A DNA stretch of 64,000 nt, taken from positions 42,940,747-43,004,746 of the forward strand of contig NC_091142.1 in the NCBI RefSeq assembly GCF_041381155.1. Direction: 5' to 3'. This document shows, one piece after another, positions 25,690 to 39,400 of this stretch (positions are counted from its first letter, which is position 1; each line of letters begins with the position of its first letter). The DNA is from Argopecten irradians (taxonomy: Eukaryota; Mollusca; Bivalvia; Pectinida; Pectinidae). Both the position numbers and the translations under genes were made by a program. The notes below the pieces were generated by a model that saw only the letters and a list, made by a program, of their open reading frames with translations, was not told where the DNA came from and made no database searches.

Positions 25690-28600
25690 CTGTTCAAAAG
25701 AGCATAAGTCAGAAATCAGTTAGATCTACTTCATGTTCATTTTTATCCAGATAACTATCAGGGCAGGCTATTCAGTATTGGTTATTAAATTGAAGTTATT
25801 CATTTCTTTAGAAAACAAGTGTTTTAAAATTACAATTACCGGTGAGTTTTCTGACGTGGAGGTTCATGTTGTATCAGTTCGTCATTTGATATACATGTAT
25901 TCGTTTGGTGTATCTGAGAACACATTAAACCTAATTAAACCTCTCATTGTAAAGATTATATGGCGTGTTTTGATTGTCATTCTTCTTTCTCTTGTTACAA
26001 TATTTGGGTAGACTACGTATGTTTACAAGTTAAGACTATGTAAATATAAAATAAAAATAGGTAAATGCCAAAATGAGTTTGGTATAGAACAAAAAGATTA
26101 CAGAGGACCGCGGCAATTTTAATTTCTAACAAGCAGAGCAAGTACATTCACGTTAGCTTCTGATGTTTGAATACAAATATTTTGAAATTTGTTCGTCCTA
26201 GATTCGAATTGGCTGTACAGATAAATAAAACGATTTATCAGAAATGCATTTACCTGGAGACTTTAAGGTTAAATGATCGTTTCGATAATATACTCACGCT
26301 TTTAAATTATTTCAGATTCGGAATTTTGTATCGAATGTCAACAGGAAGTCAAACATTGCTCGTTACGAAGCATGCGCAATAAAATTTTAGTGCACACGAG
26401 TAAGTCAAAGCTCACGGAACGAACCAAAAATGATAAGCTATAGGACGCTGTAGGCTAGTGCGTTACGAAAAATAAAAAGAGTAATATTTCAATGTTTTTT
26501 TTCCATAATTTTACAAACTTTAAACGTTTACACCTATATTATTGGTACTTAGGAACATTTTGGTTGTGTTATACTTCATGGACATAGAAGGACCGCCATT
26601 TTGTATTTCAAGATGGCCGCCAATTTTGCGAGCTATAATATCTTTATATATAATGCATTTAAATGGCAAAGCCCACTTTAAACAAATATAGTGAGAGTAC
26701 TTATATTTTTGTAGTGCTTGATACATGAAAAATTTGATTCTTATTTTAATTTCAAGATGACCGCCATTTTGAAATCCAAGATGACCGTTTTTCGTATTTC
26801 AATCTGTTGGTGATCGAGCAAAAATCAAGTTAACACTCTGAAAATGTTTATATAAATGACATGCCTTGACGATTGGATATAGTAAATTGATATAAAGAAT
26901 TATTTTACCATTATTCCAAATAAAGGCAGGTTTTAATCGGACCAAGATAAATATCCAAGAGGTCTAGATTGTGCTTTATATCTCAAATATAGGTCAATGA
27001 TTTCCATCCATCTGTCTATTCGCCTTTATTTCCATCCATCTGTCTGTTTGTGTCTGTCTATTCGCCTTTATTTTCATCCATCTTTCTGTCTGTCCATCCG
27101 CCTTTATTTCCATCCCTCTGTTAGACGAGTCTGTTCGCCTGCAGGTTGTCAGTCCTATAAACATGGCTGATATAATAGGCCGACTTCATTTCTTTGTAGA
27201 TCACTAAAACGTTCTAATTACTAATAATGACTGAGTCGGGATATTTACCAAAATGTAAAGCGTCAAAACATTTTGGACCAGTCACTTTCAGGGTCATGGG
27301 TCAAGGTTATAAGGTCATTTTCTATAATGAAAGTCTCGCCGATTCCGGGATACAAGAAACTGTTCTGGGTGGGAGGTAGAAAACGTTGATTTGGTCATGT
27401 AACCGCGAAAAATTTAGGGCACATTTTTCCGTCATGGCGGTGACACTTATAGGCAGTGAATACCAATGTCCGGGTAAAGGTCATAGTCGGTAATACTTGC
27501 TCGATAACGGAACTAAGATAAACCGTTATGTTTTGTGTTTCTTATTTGTTATTGATTTTTGGGAAAATGCACCAAGGTAAGTTATGAAATATTTGTGAGT
27601 GAGACATCAGATACCACTGATTTCCAACTGCTAGGCGACAGCTCCATTTGATGCCGTAATTTACATGTCATTTCCTTATGAAGTGTCTAAATTCAATTTT
27701 CGTGCATATTTAGATTAAATTTAATACAATATGTTCCGATAATTAATGTTAATTGTTCTATCATGATATGTAATTTTCCACCAGTGTTCAATCATTACAT
27801 CTGCCACCAGGCATTTTGTTTCAAATGTGCCCTAAATTAAGTCACGTGGTGATGAAAGTCACATGACTAAACTGACTGAATGTTGTATCAAATCGGCCTC
27901 AACACCAACTTACCTTTGTTACCCGTTGGTGCTCGAAGCAGTGAAATATATGGTTTTACATGCAGGTATGGATCACAAGTGAATAGCCGGGCAAAGAAAA
28001 CCAGTCTAAATGCGTTCATTGGCCTTCCAAAAGTTTTCACATATTAATACGACGGTCAAGTTCTGCTTAGTTTCCCAGTTCTGACCATAAAAGTAAAGAA
28101 AAGTTGAAAGCATTGAAAGCGAGGCTGTGTGGAAATGTAACCACGGACATAGTGAGCCGGGAGGACGTTTTAGAATTCCCATACTTTAAATTAATTTCTT
28201 CGTACGCAGACAGATTTTGACGAGAGATTTTATTTTTCCATTTCATAAGAAATTATACTGGATACATTCACACCATTTTTACCGACTTTAGCCATCCTTG
28301 CCCGACTGTTCACTTTAAAATGTTCAACATATATTTCTTCATATGACTCTTGGCTGTAAGGGAACTAAACACATAATGTACATTTGTATATCATATTGCT
28401 TTTCTCCAAATGGAACAAGTTCTTATTTCCTAAAATAATATCATGGCTTTCAGAGTGAGTCTATTGAGCCCCACCTACACCTGACCCACAGTTTTTATAA
28501 TGCTACAGAGAAAATATGTATATATACCAAATTTGTTCATTTTTACAGAAGAAGGATTTGAATGAATTATTCCATCATTGGGCTTTGTTGTTCCGACCAC

Positions 28601-30048
28601 TTCTTGTTCTAGACACACAAATTATATAAAATTGATTCCTCTGCACCTAAGTATGCTTCAGACTAAATTTGGTTGCAATCCATTACATTGTATAATACAA
28701 AAGGTTGACTGATATTGAACCTAGCAAACTCTTTCAACAAAGAAAATACATACACTAAGATAAACTAACATTAGCTTCTGACTAATGCACTTAAAATAAA
28801 CACAGACACCGAAGATTGGTACAAGATCAATTTATTTAGTTATCATTTAATTAAACAAAATATATAAATACTATCTGTTAAACAGTAATGTATATTGTAT
28901 ACTGCAAACAGACTGCTCCAGTATTTTTATTATTATAACTAGTTTTCACCATGAGAATTTCAGGTGAATGTTGAAGGAAATAAAAGACACCACTAGTATT
29001 TTTATGTTTTCACACGAAAACTACAATTTCACTTACTAAATAAATGCAATGATTTCAAATCAAGATTACTTAGGTACCTTATTTAGAAACATCACAAAAT
29101 TATAAAAAGCACTATTAACTATCATTATACCATAAACTTTATTCTGATGTGTAGAGATACAATATGCTGCGTACATCACCAGTGAAGTCAACCAAGGCCC
29201 AGATACAATAGACACATGATTTATCTGAAATAGCTTAAAAATCTGGTCTACACACCAAAATAACAATGCAAAAAGTGCAATAATTAGTTAAACACCTGGT
29301 AGGTATAATATGATATCTATAATTGATAATTACATAACCAAGTTAATGTAACAGTAAATGAACATACATATTTTAACTGCAGTATTAGCATACCCACCGT
29401 TAGCACTTTTCTATACAGATGAGTATGGTGAACAATCAACATGTATGTACCTCATTGCTAGTAATACATACACATATCCTGCAGTAAAGTATCGATACAT
29501 GTACAATGAATTTGTACAAGTATTAGTTTGCTTGGCATGATTATTTGCTAAATGACCCTTTGAATGAGAAATATATCCCTTAAATGACATTATGTATGTC
29601 AATGTCATGCCTTACATAACAAGAATACCATACGTGATGACTACATAAAGGAGAATACTCTATGAAAATCCAAGTGATAAGTATTAAATGTTGACATATT
29701 GTCTGTATTGATTGTACATAACAAAAAATTCATGTTCAATATTTTCTTTTAATTCTACACAATCCTAACACTCAGCATTATGTAACCAACTCGTCTGAAC
29801 ATTAGTCAATAAAAAAAAATCATATTAAATACAGAAACTTGTAAGAGAGACAAACACTCAGAATTTATGGTACATGATAAAGATGTTAAAAGTTATAATT
29901 GCACTGGTCCCCTATATCACACTAACAATCACATTCTCTTTCATCTCCGTACACAAACACATTTTACACATAATGGTACATAACATCAATTTTGTAATTA
30001 CAAAAAGGTGATTTCCATTTATACATCAAAAGTTATAAGTTTCATTAC

Positions 30049-30054
30049 TTTATT
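30049..30054 (-). terminator. Candidate polyadenylation signal AATAAA for TRAPPC11
   Basis: A minus-strand AATAAA lies about 440 bases past the TRAPPC11 stop codon. Its position is plausible for a 3' UTR end, but AATAAA is common in AT-rich DNA. Confidence 0.3.
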
Positions 30055-30294
30055 TCAGAAGAAATCTTTTGGAGAACACAATGCATATACTAGAATGTAT
30101 ATGATTTCTATGATTTTGTGTTTTACCTGCAGGTATTAGAATGGCGTTATTAACACAAAAACATACTCCAGATTATCATATAGAGATACAATAACATATA
30201 AACAGTACTATCACATGTAAATACTCAGTAAACAACTACACAATTATCTTAGTTCAAAAACACAACTGTTGCACTTCTTTGTGAAGGTAACTTT

Positions 30295-30415
30295 GTCCAA
30301 AACTGTCCACCGAATTGAAATTCTCCAAAACTGTCCACTGAATTGAAATTCTCCAAAACTGTCCACTTAATTGAAATCTCCAAAACTGTCCACTGAATTG
30401 ATATTCTCCAAAACT
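30295..30415. repeat. 30 bp repeat, about 4 copies, in probable TRAPPC11 3' UTR
   Basis: Four units contain CCAAAACTGTCCAC then an AATTGAAATTCT-like part. The repeat lies just past the TRAPPC11 stop codon and so is probably transcribed. Confidence 0.85.
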
Positions 30416-30490
30416 TTGAAAACATTGCATCACTTGACGAGTTGAATTTTATATTTCTATGTTAGATATTCCAGTTACAATCACCCTTGT

Positions 30491-33400
30491 TCATCCTGAG
30501 GAGTCCAGTGTCTTACCAGTGGGCTATGAGTAAAGATATAGATGTAATGATACAAACAGACAATCATAGGCAAACTGTATACTGTAGGACATGGAATAAT
30601 GTCGTGTAAATAGTACCGTTGTAATATTTCTGCTTTTATTTTGGAAATAAAAGAACCACAATTTGTTTTTTTCTCAATTGAACAGAGGAATCATCAGTTA
30701 CGTATCAGTTACATATACAGAGGTGAATCATAAAAATTTCTACCCATTCAATTATTGCAAAATTCCAAACCATGAAAGAATGTAAGACTTATACAGTGTT
30801 TTTATACTGAATGTTCAAATCTTAAACAGTTATTGTACATATCAGTAATCATGAATAAGATAACTGTTATCAATGTTAGTACATTATAGGTGTCCTGGAA
30901 TAAAAATAACGAAACTGTTATTGTATTACCTGTTATGTAGTAATACATGCTTTACAATTTTCCAAAATTATTTATATCTATTAAATGGTAATCAATCCTA
31001 CAGATCTGGCCTGTGAGATAATAGACATCTGTAAGATATTTATCTTCACTATAACAGACCTTGATAAAGACGTGTTATACCTACCAGTGAGATAATAGAC
31101 ATCTGTATGATATTTATTTTCACTATAACAAACCTTGATATACCTACCTTGATAAAGACGTGTTATACCAATAGACATCTGTATGATATTTATCTTTAAT
31201 ATAACAAACCTTGATATACCTACCTTGATAAAGACGTGTTATACCTACCAGTGAGATAATAGACATCTGTATGATATTTATCTTCACTATAACAAACCTT
31301 GATATACCTACCTTGATAAAGACGTGTTATACCTACCAGTGAGATAATAGACATCTGTATGATATTTATCTTCACTATAACAAACCTTGATATACCTACC
31401 TTGATAAAGACGTGTTATACCTACCAGTGAGATAATAGACATCTGTATGATATTTATCTTCACTATAACAAACCTTGATATACCTACCTTGATAAAGACG
31501 TGTTATACCTACCAGTGAGATAATAGACATCTGTATGATATTTATCTTCACTATAACAAACCTTGATATACCTACCTTGATAAAGACGTGAGTTGGGATC
31601 ATCTTCTGTGTGATGAGATCAATGTTACCTTGGTAACGCAGCATATTAACATGTAGTTTGGGTAATGCCACGTGACCGGCGACCAATGGAAACAGATTGT
31701 ATGTCAGGTTATAGGCCTTGCTGGGCAGGATCCGGAAATGAAACTACAATGTAAAATAACAGATTTTCATAAAGTTCGCAATGTCTGCAAGACAAAAGTG
31801 CACTGAAATGTCCCCACTTTTATCCATAGATCAAAAAGGGACAAGCCACAACAGAACAGAATAGACATAGATAACACCATTTCTACCACAATTTGTCGTG
31901 TTACTCCACTCTCAGGCCATTGTATAAATATGCTGGGGGTCAGATAGATATATTGATATTCCACTAGTGGAATATGACCTTTCAGTTGTCTCATTTTCAC
32001 GTCACAAATTGTTAATTCATCAATAGTTGAATGACGTCATGTTGATGTATTCCAATCTCTGCTCACAAAACAAACCGCTGTTGAAACCAAATGTGTGACA
32101 ACGTTGGAATCCCTCATGTTTTCCCATTTGTACCATAAACTATGGACTCAAAATTTATATATATATATCTTGCCATACGAGGACCCTGGGGGTGATTTAG
32201 ATAGAGTTAACAAACTAGGCCGGGGTTGAACTGAATTATTTTTAATAGCAGGAATTGAAATAGATGTTACACTCCCCTAAACATGCCCACATGTAGTTTG
32301 ACAACATTTAGTTTATTGTTCAAGTACCTATAGAAATCAACAAGAGATCCCAGAGGGATCTTGGCACCCACCAAAGAATTATCTACGTCTGACAATAATG
32401 GAAGGAGGGGTCTTTTCTCTGCTTTTCAAACTTTTACCACATACTACATTTGAAATATGAGAAAGATCCTTTCAGTTCTTTCTGAGATATATAGCAGTAA
32501 CAATATCTATATGGCAGCTTATCAGCCATCTTGTTGACCGATCAGTCCTAAAATGCATTATACACACCTAGACCCCTAGGGGAACCTGCACATGAAATTT
32601 GAGGCAGATCCCTTCAGTACTTATGAGAAAGAGTGGTAACAAACTTCAATTATCAAAATACAAGATGGCTGCCTGTTGGCCATCTTGTTCTCCGATCAGT
32701 CCTAAAATGTGATGTGCACAACTAGCTATATATAGAGTGCTAGGGAAACCAATATACAACTTGGGCCAGGTTGCTTCAGTACTTTCTGAGAAATAGCGGT
32801 AACAAAAGTTGTTAATGGATGGAAGGACGGACGGACTACGGACCACGGACGAAAAGCGATTTGAATATGATGATGGTGGGTTAAAAATATTAAAAAGACG
32901 CCTAGTGTTAAAGTAGGCATGCATAGAATATAGCGAAAATAATTTGTTATTAATATATATATATCTTTATGCAAATTTTTAATATGAATGGGTACCTATT
33001 TGCTTTGATGAAGACATCACTACACCTGAAATTATTTGCATAGCGTAAATTTTGATATTTTGGATGTGGTCATATTTTGGCTTATTTAGCGTGTGACATG
33101 AGAGCCCCAAAATTTAACATACATGTACCAAAATTTGCCTTGTTTGTATATAACATCTATACTACATGCCATTCATTAGGTATGTGTACACATACTCTAG
33201 GATAAATTGCTCAATCGCTACATAAACATACAATTAAGGTATGTACATGTGCTGTCAACATGAAAAATAATGTTTCCTGTGCTAGTCTTTATTTTGTGCA
33301 AACATGTATATAATTAGATGTGTGACTTAAATCACTTCTATCGAAGACCAATACTTCAAAGGGTTGTCTTTGTATCGATAAGGCTCTTTAAACCAATCAT

Positions 33401-36400
33401 GTTCGTTTTTCATTATAGTGGGATCTATGTGCATAAGCAAAGTAAATCTTTACAATGTTTTTCTTTTATCAAATAAACTTATGTGCTAAAATTTTACATG
33501 GCATAGAGAAACTCCAAATTAAAATGCACCAAAATTTAACCATCCTATTTTGATACAAAAACGCGAAATTTTCCCGAAGCCAAAATATCCCAATTTACGG
33601 TATGTCGGCAAATAATTAAGTCATGTCGTTGCAAATATTAAGTCATCGTTACCTGTTTGTTACCAGAGAAACATGAAGCCATCGTTACCTGTTTGTTACC
33701 AGAGAACATGAAGTCATCGTTACCTGTTTGTTACCAGAGAACATGAAGTCATCGTTACCTGTTTGTTACCAGAGAACATGAAGTCATCGTTACCTGTTTG
33801 TTACCAGATAACATGAAGCTATCGTTACCTGTTTGTTACCAGAGAACATGAAGTCATCGTTACCTGTTTGTTACCAGATAACATGAAGCTATCGTTACCT
33901 GTTTGTTACCTGAGAACATGAAGTCATCGTTACCTGTTTGTTACCAGATAACATGAAGCTATCGTTACCTGTTTGTTACCAGAGAACATGAAGTCATCGT
34001 TACCTGTTTGTTACCAGAGAACATGAAGCTATCGTTACCTGTTTGTTACCAGAGAACATGAAGCTATCGTTACCTGTTTGTTACCTGAGAACATGAAGTC
34101 ATCGTTACCTGTTTGTTACCTGAGAACATGAAGTCATCGTTACCTGTTTGTTACCAGAGAACATGAAGCTATCGTTACCTGTTTGTTACCAGAGAACATG
34201 AAGTCATCGTTACCTGTTTGTTACCAGATAACATGAAGCTATCGTTACCTGTTTGTTACCAGAGAACATGAAGTCATCGTTACCTGTTTGTTACCAGAGA
34301 ACATGAAGTCATCGTTACCTGTTTGTTACCAGAGAACATGAAGTCATCGTTACCTGTTTGTTACCAGAGAACATGAAGCTATCGTTACCTGTTTGTTACC
34401 AGAGAACATGAAGTCATCGTTACCTGTTTGTTACCAGAGAACATGAAGTCATCGTTACCTGTTTGTTACCAGAGAACATGAAGTCATCGTTACCTGTTTG
34501 TTACCAGAGAACATGAAGCATCGTTACCTGTTTGTTACCAGAGAACATGAAGCATCGTTACCTGTTTGTTACCAGAGAACATGAAGTCATCGTTACCTGT
34601 TTGTTACCAGAGAACATGAAGTCATCGTTACCTGTTTGTTACCAGAGAACATGAAGTCATCGTTACCTGTTTGTTACCAGAGAACATGAAGCTATCGTTA
34701 CCTGTTTGTTACCAGAGAACATGAAGTCATCGTTACCTGTTTGTTACCAGAGAACATGAAGCTATCGTTACCTGTTTGTTACCTGAGAACATGAAGTCAT
34801 CGTTACCTGTTTGTTACCAGAGAACATGAAGCTATCGTTACCTGTTTGTTACCAGAGAACATGAAGTCATCGTTACCTGTTTGTTACCAGAGAACATGAA
34901 GCTATCGTTACCTGTTTGTTACCAGAGAACATGAAGTCATCGTTACCTGTTTGTTACCAGAGAACATGAAGTCATCGTTACCTGTTTGTTACCAGAGAAC
35001 ATGAAGCTATCGTTACCTGTTTGTTACCAGAGAACATGAAGCTATCGTTACCTGTTTGTTACCAGATAACATGAAGTCATCGTTACCTGTTTGTTACCAG
35101 AGAACATGAAGTCATCGTTACCTGTTTGTTACCAGAGAACATGAAGCTATCGTTACCTGTTTGTTACCAGAGAACATGAAGCTATCGTTACCTGTTTGTT
35201 ACCAGATAACATGAAGCTATCGTTACCTGTTTGTTACCAGAGAACATGAAGCTATCGTTACCTGTTTGTTACCAGAGAACATGAAGTCATCGTTACCTGT
35301 TTGTTACCTGTTTGTTACCAGATAACATGAAGTCATCGTTACCTGTTTGTTACCAGAGAACATGAAGTCATCGTTACCTGTTTGTTACCAGAGAACATGA
35401 AGTCATCGTTACCTGTTTGTTACCAGAGAACATGAAGTCATCGTTACCTGTTTGTTACCAGAGAACATGAAGCTATCGTTACCTGTTTGTTACCAGAGAA
35501 CATGAAGCTATCGTTACCTGTTTGTTACCAGAGAACATGAAGTCATCGTTACCTGTTTGTTACCAGAGAACATGAAGCATCGTTACCTGTTTGTTACCAG
35601 AGAACATGAAGTCATCGTTACCTGTTTGTTACCAGAGAACATGAAGTCATCGTTACCTGTTTGTTACCAGAGAACATGAAGTCATCGTTACCTGTTTGTT
35701 ACCAGAGAACATGAAGTCATCGTTACCTGTTTGTTACCAGAGAACATGAAGTCATCGTTACCTGTTTGTTACCAGAGAACATGAAGTCATCGTTACCTGT
35801 TTGTTACCAGAGAACATGAACATGTTACCTGTTTGTTACCTGAGAACATCATCGTTACCTGTTTGTTACCAGAGAACATGAAGTCATCGTTACCTGTTTG
35901 TTACCAGAGAACATGAAGTCATCGTTACCTGTTTGTTACCAGAGAACATGAAGCTATCGTTACCTGTTTGTTACCAGAGAACATGAAGTCATCGTTACCT
36001 GTTTGTTACCAGATAACATGAAGCTATCGTTACCTGTTTGTTACCAGAGAACATGAAGCTATCGTTACCTGTTTGTTACCAGAGAACATGAAGCTATCGT
36101 TACCTGTTTGTTACCAGAGAACATGAAGTCATCGTTACCTGCTTGTTACCAGAGAACATGAAGCTATCGTTACCTGTTTGTTACCAGAGAACATGAAGCA
36201 TCGTTACCTGTTTGTTACCAGAGAACATGAAGCTATCGTTACCTGTTTGTTACCTGAGAACATGAAGCTATCGTTACCTGTTTGTTACCAGAGAACATGA
36301 AGTCATCGTTACCTGTTTGTTACCAGAGAACATGAAGCCATCGTTACCTGTTTGTTACCAGAGAACATGAAGCTATCGTTACCTGTTTGTTACCAGAGAA

Positions 36401-39400
36401 CATGAAGTCATCGTTACCTGTTTGTTACCTGAGAACATGAAGTCATCGTTACCTGTTTGTTACCAGAGAACATGAAGTTATCGTTACCTGTTTGTTACCA
36501 GAGAACATGAAGTCATCGTTACCTGTTTGTTACCAGAGAACATGAAGCTATCGTTACCTGTTTGTTACCAGAGAACATGAAGTCATCGTTACCTGTTTGT
36601 TACCAGAGAACATGAAGCTATCGTTACCTGTTTGTTACCAGAGAACATGAAGTCATCGTTACCTGTTTGTTACCAGAGAACATGAAGTCATCGTTACCTG
36701 TTTGTTACCAGAGAACATGAAGCTATCGTTACCTGTTTGTTACCAGAGAACATGAAGCCATCGTTACCTGTTTGTTACCAGAGAACATGAAGCTATCGTT
36801 ACCTGTTTGTTACCAGATAACATGAAGCTATCGTTACCTGTTTGTTACCAGAGAACATGAAGTCATCGTTACCTGTTTGTTACCAGATAACATGAAGCTA
36901 TCGTTACCTGTTTGTTACCTGAGAACATGAAGTCATCGTTACCTGTTTGTTACCAGAGAACATGAAGTCATCGTTACCTGTTTGTTACCAGATAACATGA
37001 AGCTATCGTTACCTGTTTGTTACCAGAGAACATGAAGCTATCGTTACCTGTTTGTTACCAGAGAACATGAAGCTATCGTTACCTGTTTGTTACCAGAGAA
37101 CATGAAGTCATCGTTACCTGTTTGTTACCAGAGAACATGAAGTCATCGTTACCTGTTTGTTACCAGAGAACATGAAGTCATCGTTACCTGTTTGTTACCA
37201 GAGAACATGAAGCTATCGTTACCTGTTTGTTACCAGAGAACATGAAGTCATCGTTACCTGTTTGTTACCAGAGAACATGAAGTCATCGTTACCTGTTTGT
37301 TACCAGATAACATGAAGCTATCGTTACCTGTTTGTTACCAGAGAACATGAAGTCATCGTTACCTGTTTGTTACCAGAGAACATGAAGTCATCGTTACCTG
37401 TTTGTTACCAGAGAACATGAAGTCATCGTTACCTGTTTGTTACCAGAGAACATGAAGTCATCGTTACCTGTTTGTTACCAGAGAACATGAAGTCATCGTT
37501 ACCTGTTTGTTACCAGAGAACATGAAGCTCATCGTTACCTGTTTGTTACCATGAGAACATGAAGTCATGTTACCTGTTTGTTACCAGAGAACATGAAGTC
37601 ATCGTTACCTGTTTGTTACCAGAGAACATGAAGTCATCGTTACCTGTTTGTTACCAGAGAACATGAAGTCATCGTTACCTGTTTGTTACCAGAGAACATG
37701 AAGCCATCGTTACCTGTTTGTTACCAGAGAACATGAAGTCATCGTTACCTGTTTGTTACCAGAGAACATGAAGCTATCGTTACCTGTTTGTTACCAGAGA
37801 ACATGAAGTCATCGTTACCTGTTTGTTACCAGAGAACATGAAGTCATCGTTACCTGTTTGTTACCAGAGAACATGAAGTCATCGTTACCTGTTTGTTACC
37901 AGAGAACATGAAGTCATCGTTACCTGTTTGTTACCAGAGAACATGAAGCCATCGTTACCTGATTGTTACCTGAGAACATGAAGTCATCGTTACCTGTTTG
38001 TTACCAGAGAACATGAAGTCATCGTTACCTGTTTGTTACCAGAGAACATGAAGCTATCGTTACCTGTTTGTTACCAGAGAACATGAAGTCATCGTTACCT
38101 GTTTGTTACCAGAGAACATGAAGTCATCGTTACCTGTTTGTTACCAGAGAACATGAAGCTATCGTTACCTGTTTGTTACCAGATAACATGAAGTCATCGT
38201 TACCTGTTTGTTACCAGAGAACATGAAGCTATCGTTACCTGTTTGTTACCTGAGAACATGAAGCTATCGTTACCTGTTTGTTACCAGATAACATGAAGCT
38301 ATCGTTACCTGTTTGTTACCAGAGAACATGAAGTCATCGTTACCTGTTTGTTACCAGAGAACATGAAGCTATCGTTACCTGTTTGTTACCTGAGAACATG
38401 AAGCTATCGTTACCTGTTTGTTACCAGAGAACATGAAGTCATCGTTACCTGTTTGTTACCAGAGAACATGAAGTCATCGTTACCTGTTTGTTACCAGAGA
38501 ACATGAAGTCATCGTTACCTGTTTGTTACCAGAGAACATGAAGTCATCGTTACCTGTTTGTTACCAGAGAACATGAAGTCATCGTTACCTGTTTGTTACC
38601 AGAGAACATGAAGTCATCGTTACCTGTTTGTTACCAGAGAACATGAAGTATCGTTACCTGTTTGTTACAGAGAACATGAAGCTATCGTTACCTGTTTGTT
38701 ACCAGAGAACATGAAGTCATCGTTACCTGTTTGTTACCAGATAACATGAAGCTATCGTTACCTGTTTGTTACCAGATAACATGAAGCTATCGTTACCTGT
38801 TTGTTACCAGAAACATGAAGCTATCGTTACCTGTTTGTTACCTGAGAACATGAAGTCATCGTTACCTGTTTGTTACCAGGAACAGATAACATGAAGCTAT
38901 CGTTACCTGTTTGTTACCTGAGAACATGAAGTCATCGTTACCTGTTTGTTACCAGAGAACATGAAGTCATCGTTACCTGTTTGTTACCAGAGAACATGAA
39001 GTCATCGTTACCTGCTTGTTACCAGAGAACATGAAGCTATCGTTACCTGTTTGTTACCAGAGAACATGAAGCTATCATTAGCCTCCATGGTAACCTCCAT
39101 CTCCTGTGGATACGGCGTGCGGTTGTTAATGATGTAAGAGAGTGGGAGTAGGTTCTTTACACTTCCGTACGCTGGGAGACGCAAATCCATGGAGATCGGA
39201 ATGTGTTCCGTGGTTACAATGGGTAAGGGGAAAGATGTAGTAACAAAGGGTAAATCTTTACTCTCCTCTGTATGTCTGAAATAAAATGTTCTAAATTCAA
39301 CAAACACCCCAGGTGCAGTTATAATTGGTTAGTGAAAAGATGTGGATTACTTAATTAGGAGAGATCATATAATCTCTTCACTATATCTAAAAGACATTGA

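Larger units (their letters stand above)
25690..30490. other. Intergenic region between TRAPPC11 3' end and TCHP start
   Basis: No coding exon was recognised. The right part (about 30050-30490) is probably the TRAPPC11 3' UTR and the left part (from 25690) should hold the TCHP promoter, but no TATA box or other clear motif stands out. Around 26590-26800 four AAGATGGCC/AAGATGACC-type motifs resemble YY1-like or repeat-derived sequence. At 27000-27125 a loose 40 bp TCCATCCATCTGTC-type repeat occurs. The remainder is AT-rich sequence with nothing supportable. Confidence 0.5.

Noticed and set aside
26580-26800. YY1-like AAGATGGCC motifs as a promoter of TCHP
   Set aside because: They lie about 900 bp upstream of the start codon and look like part of a dispersed repeat. 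There is no evidence of promoter function.
33645-39046. CRISPR array
   Set aside because: The 35 bp repeats are contiguous with no unique spacers, and the context is a spliced metazoan gene.
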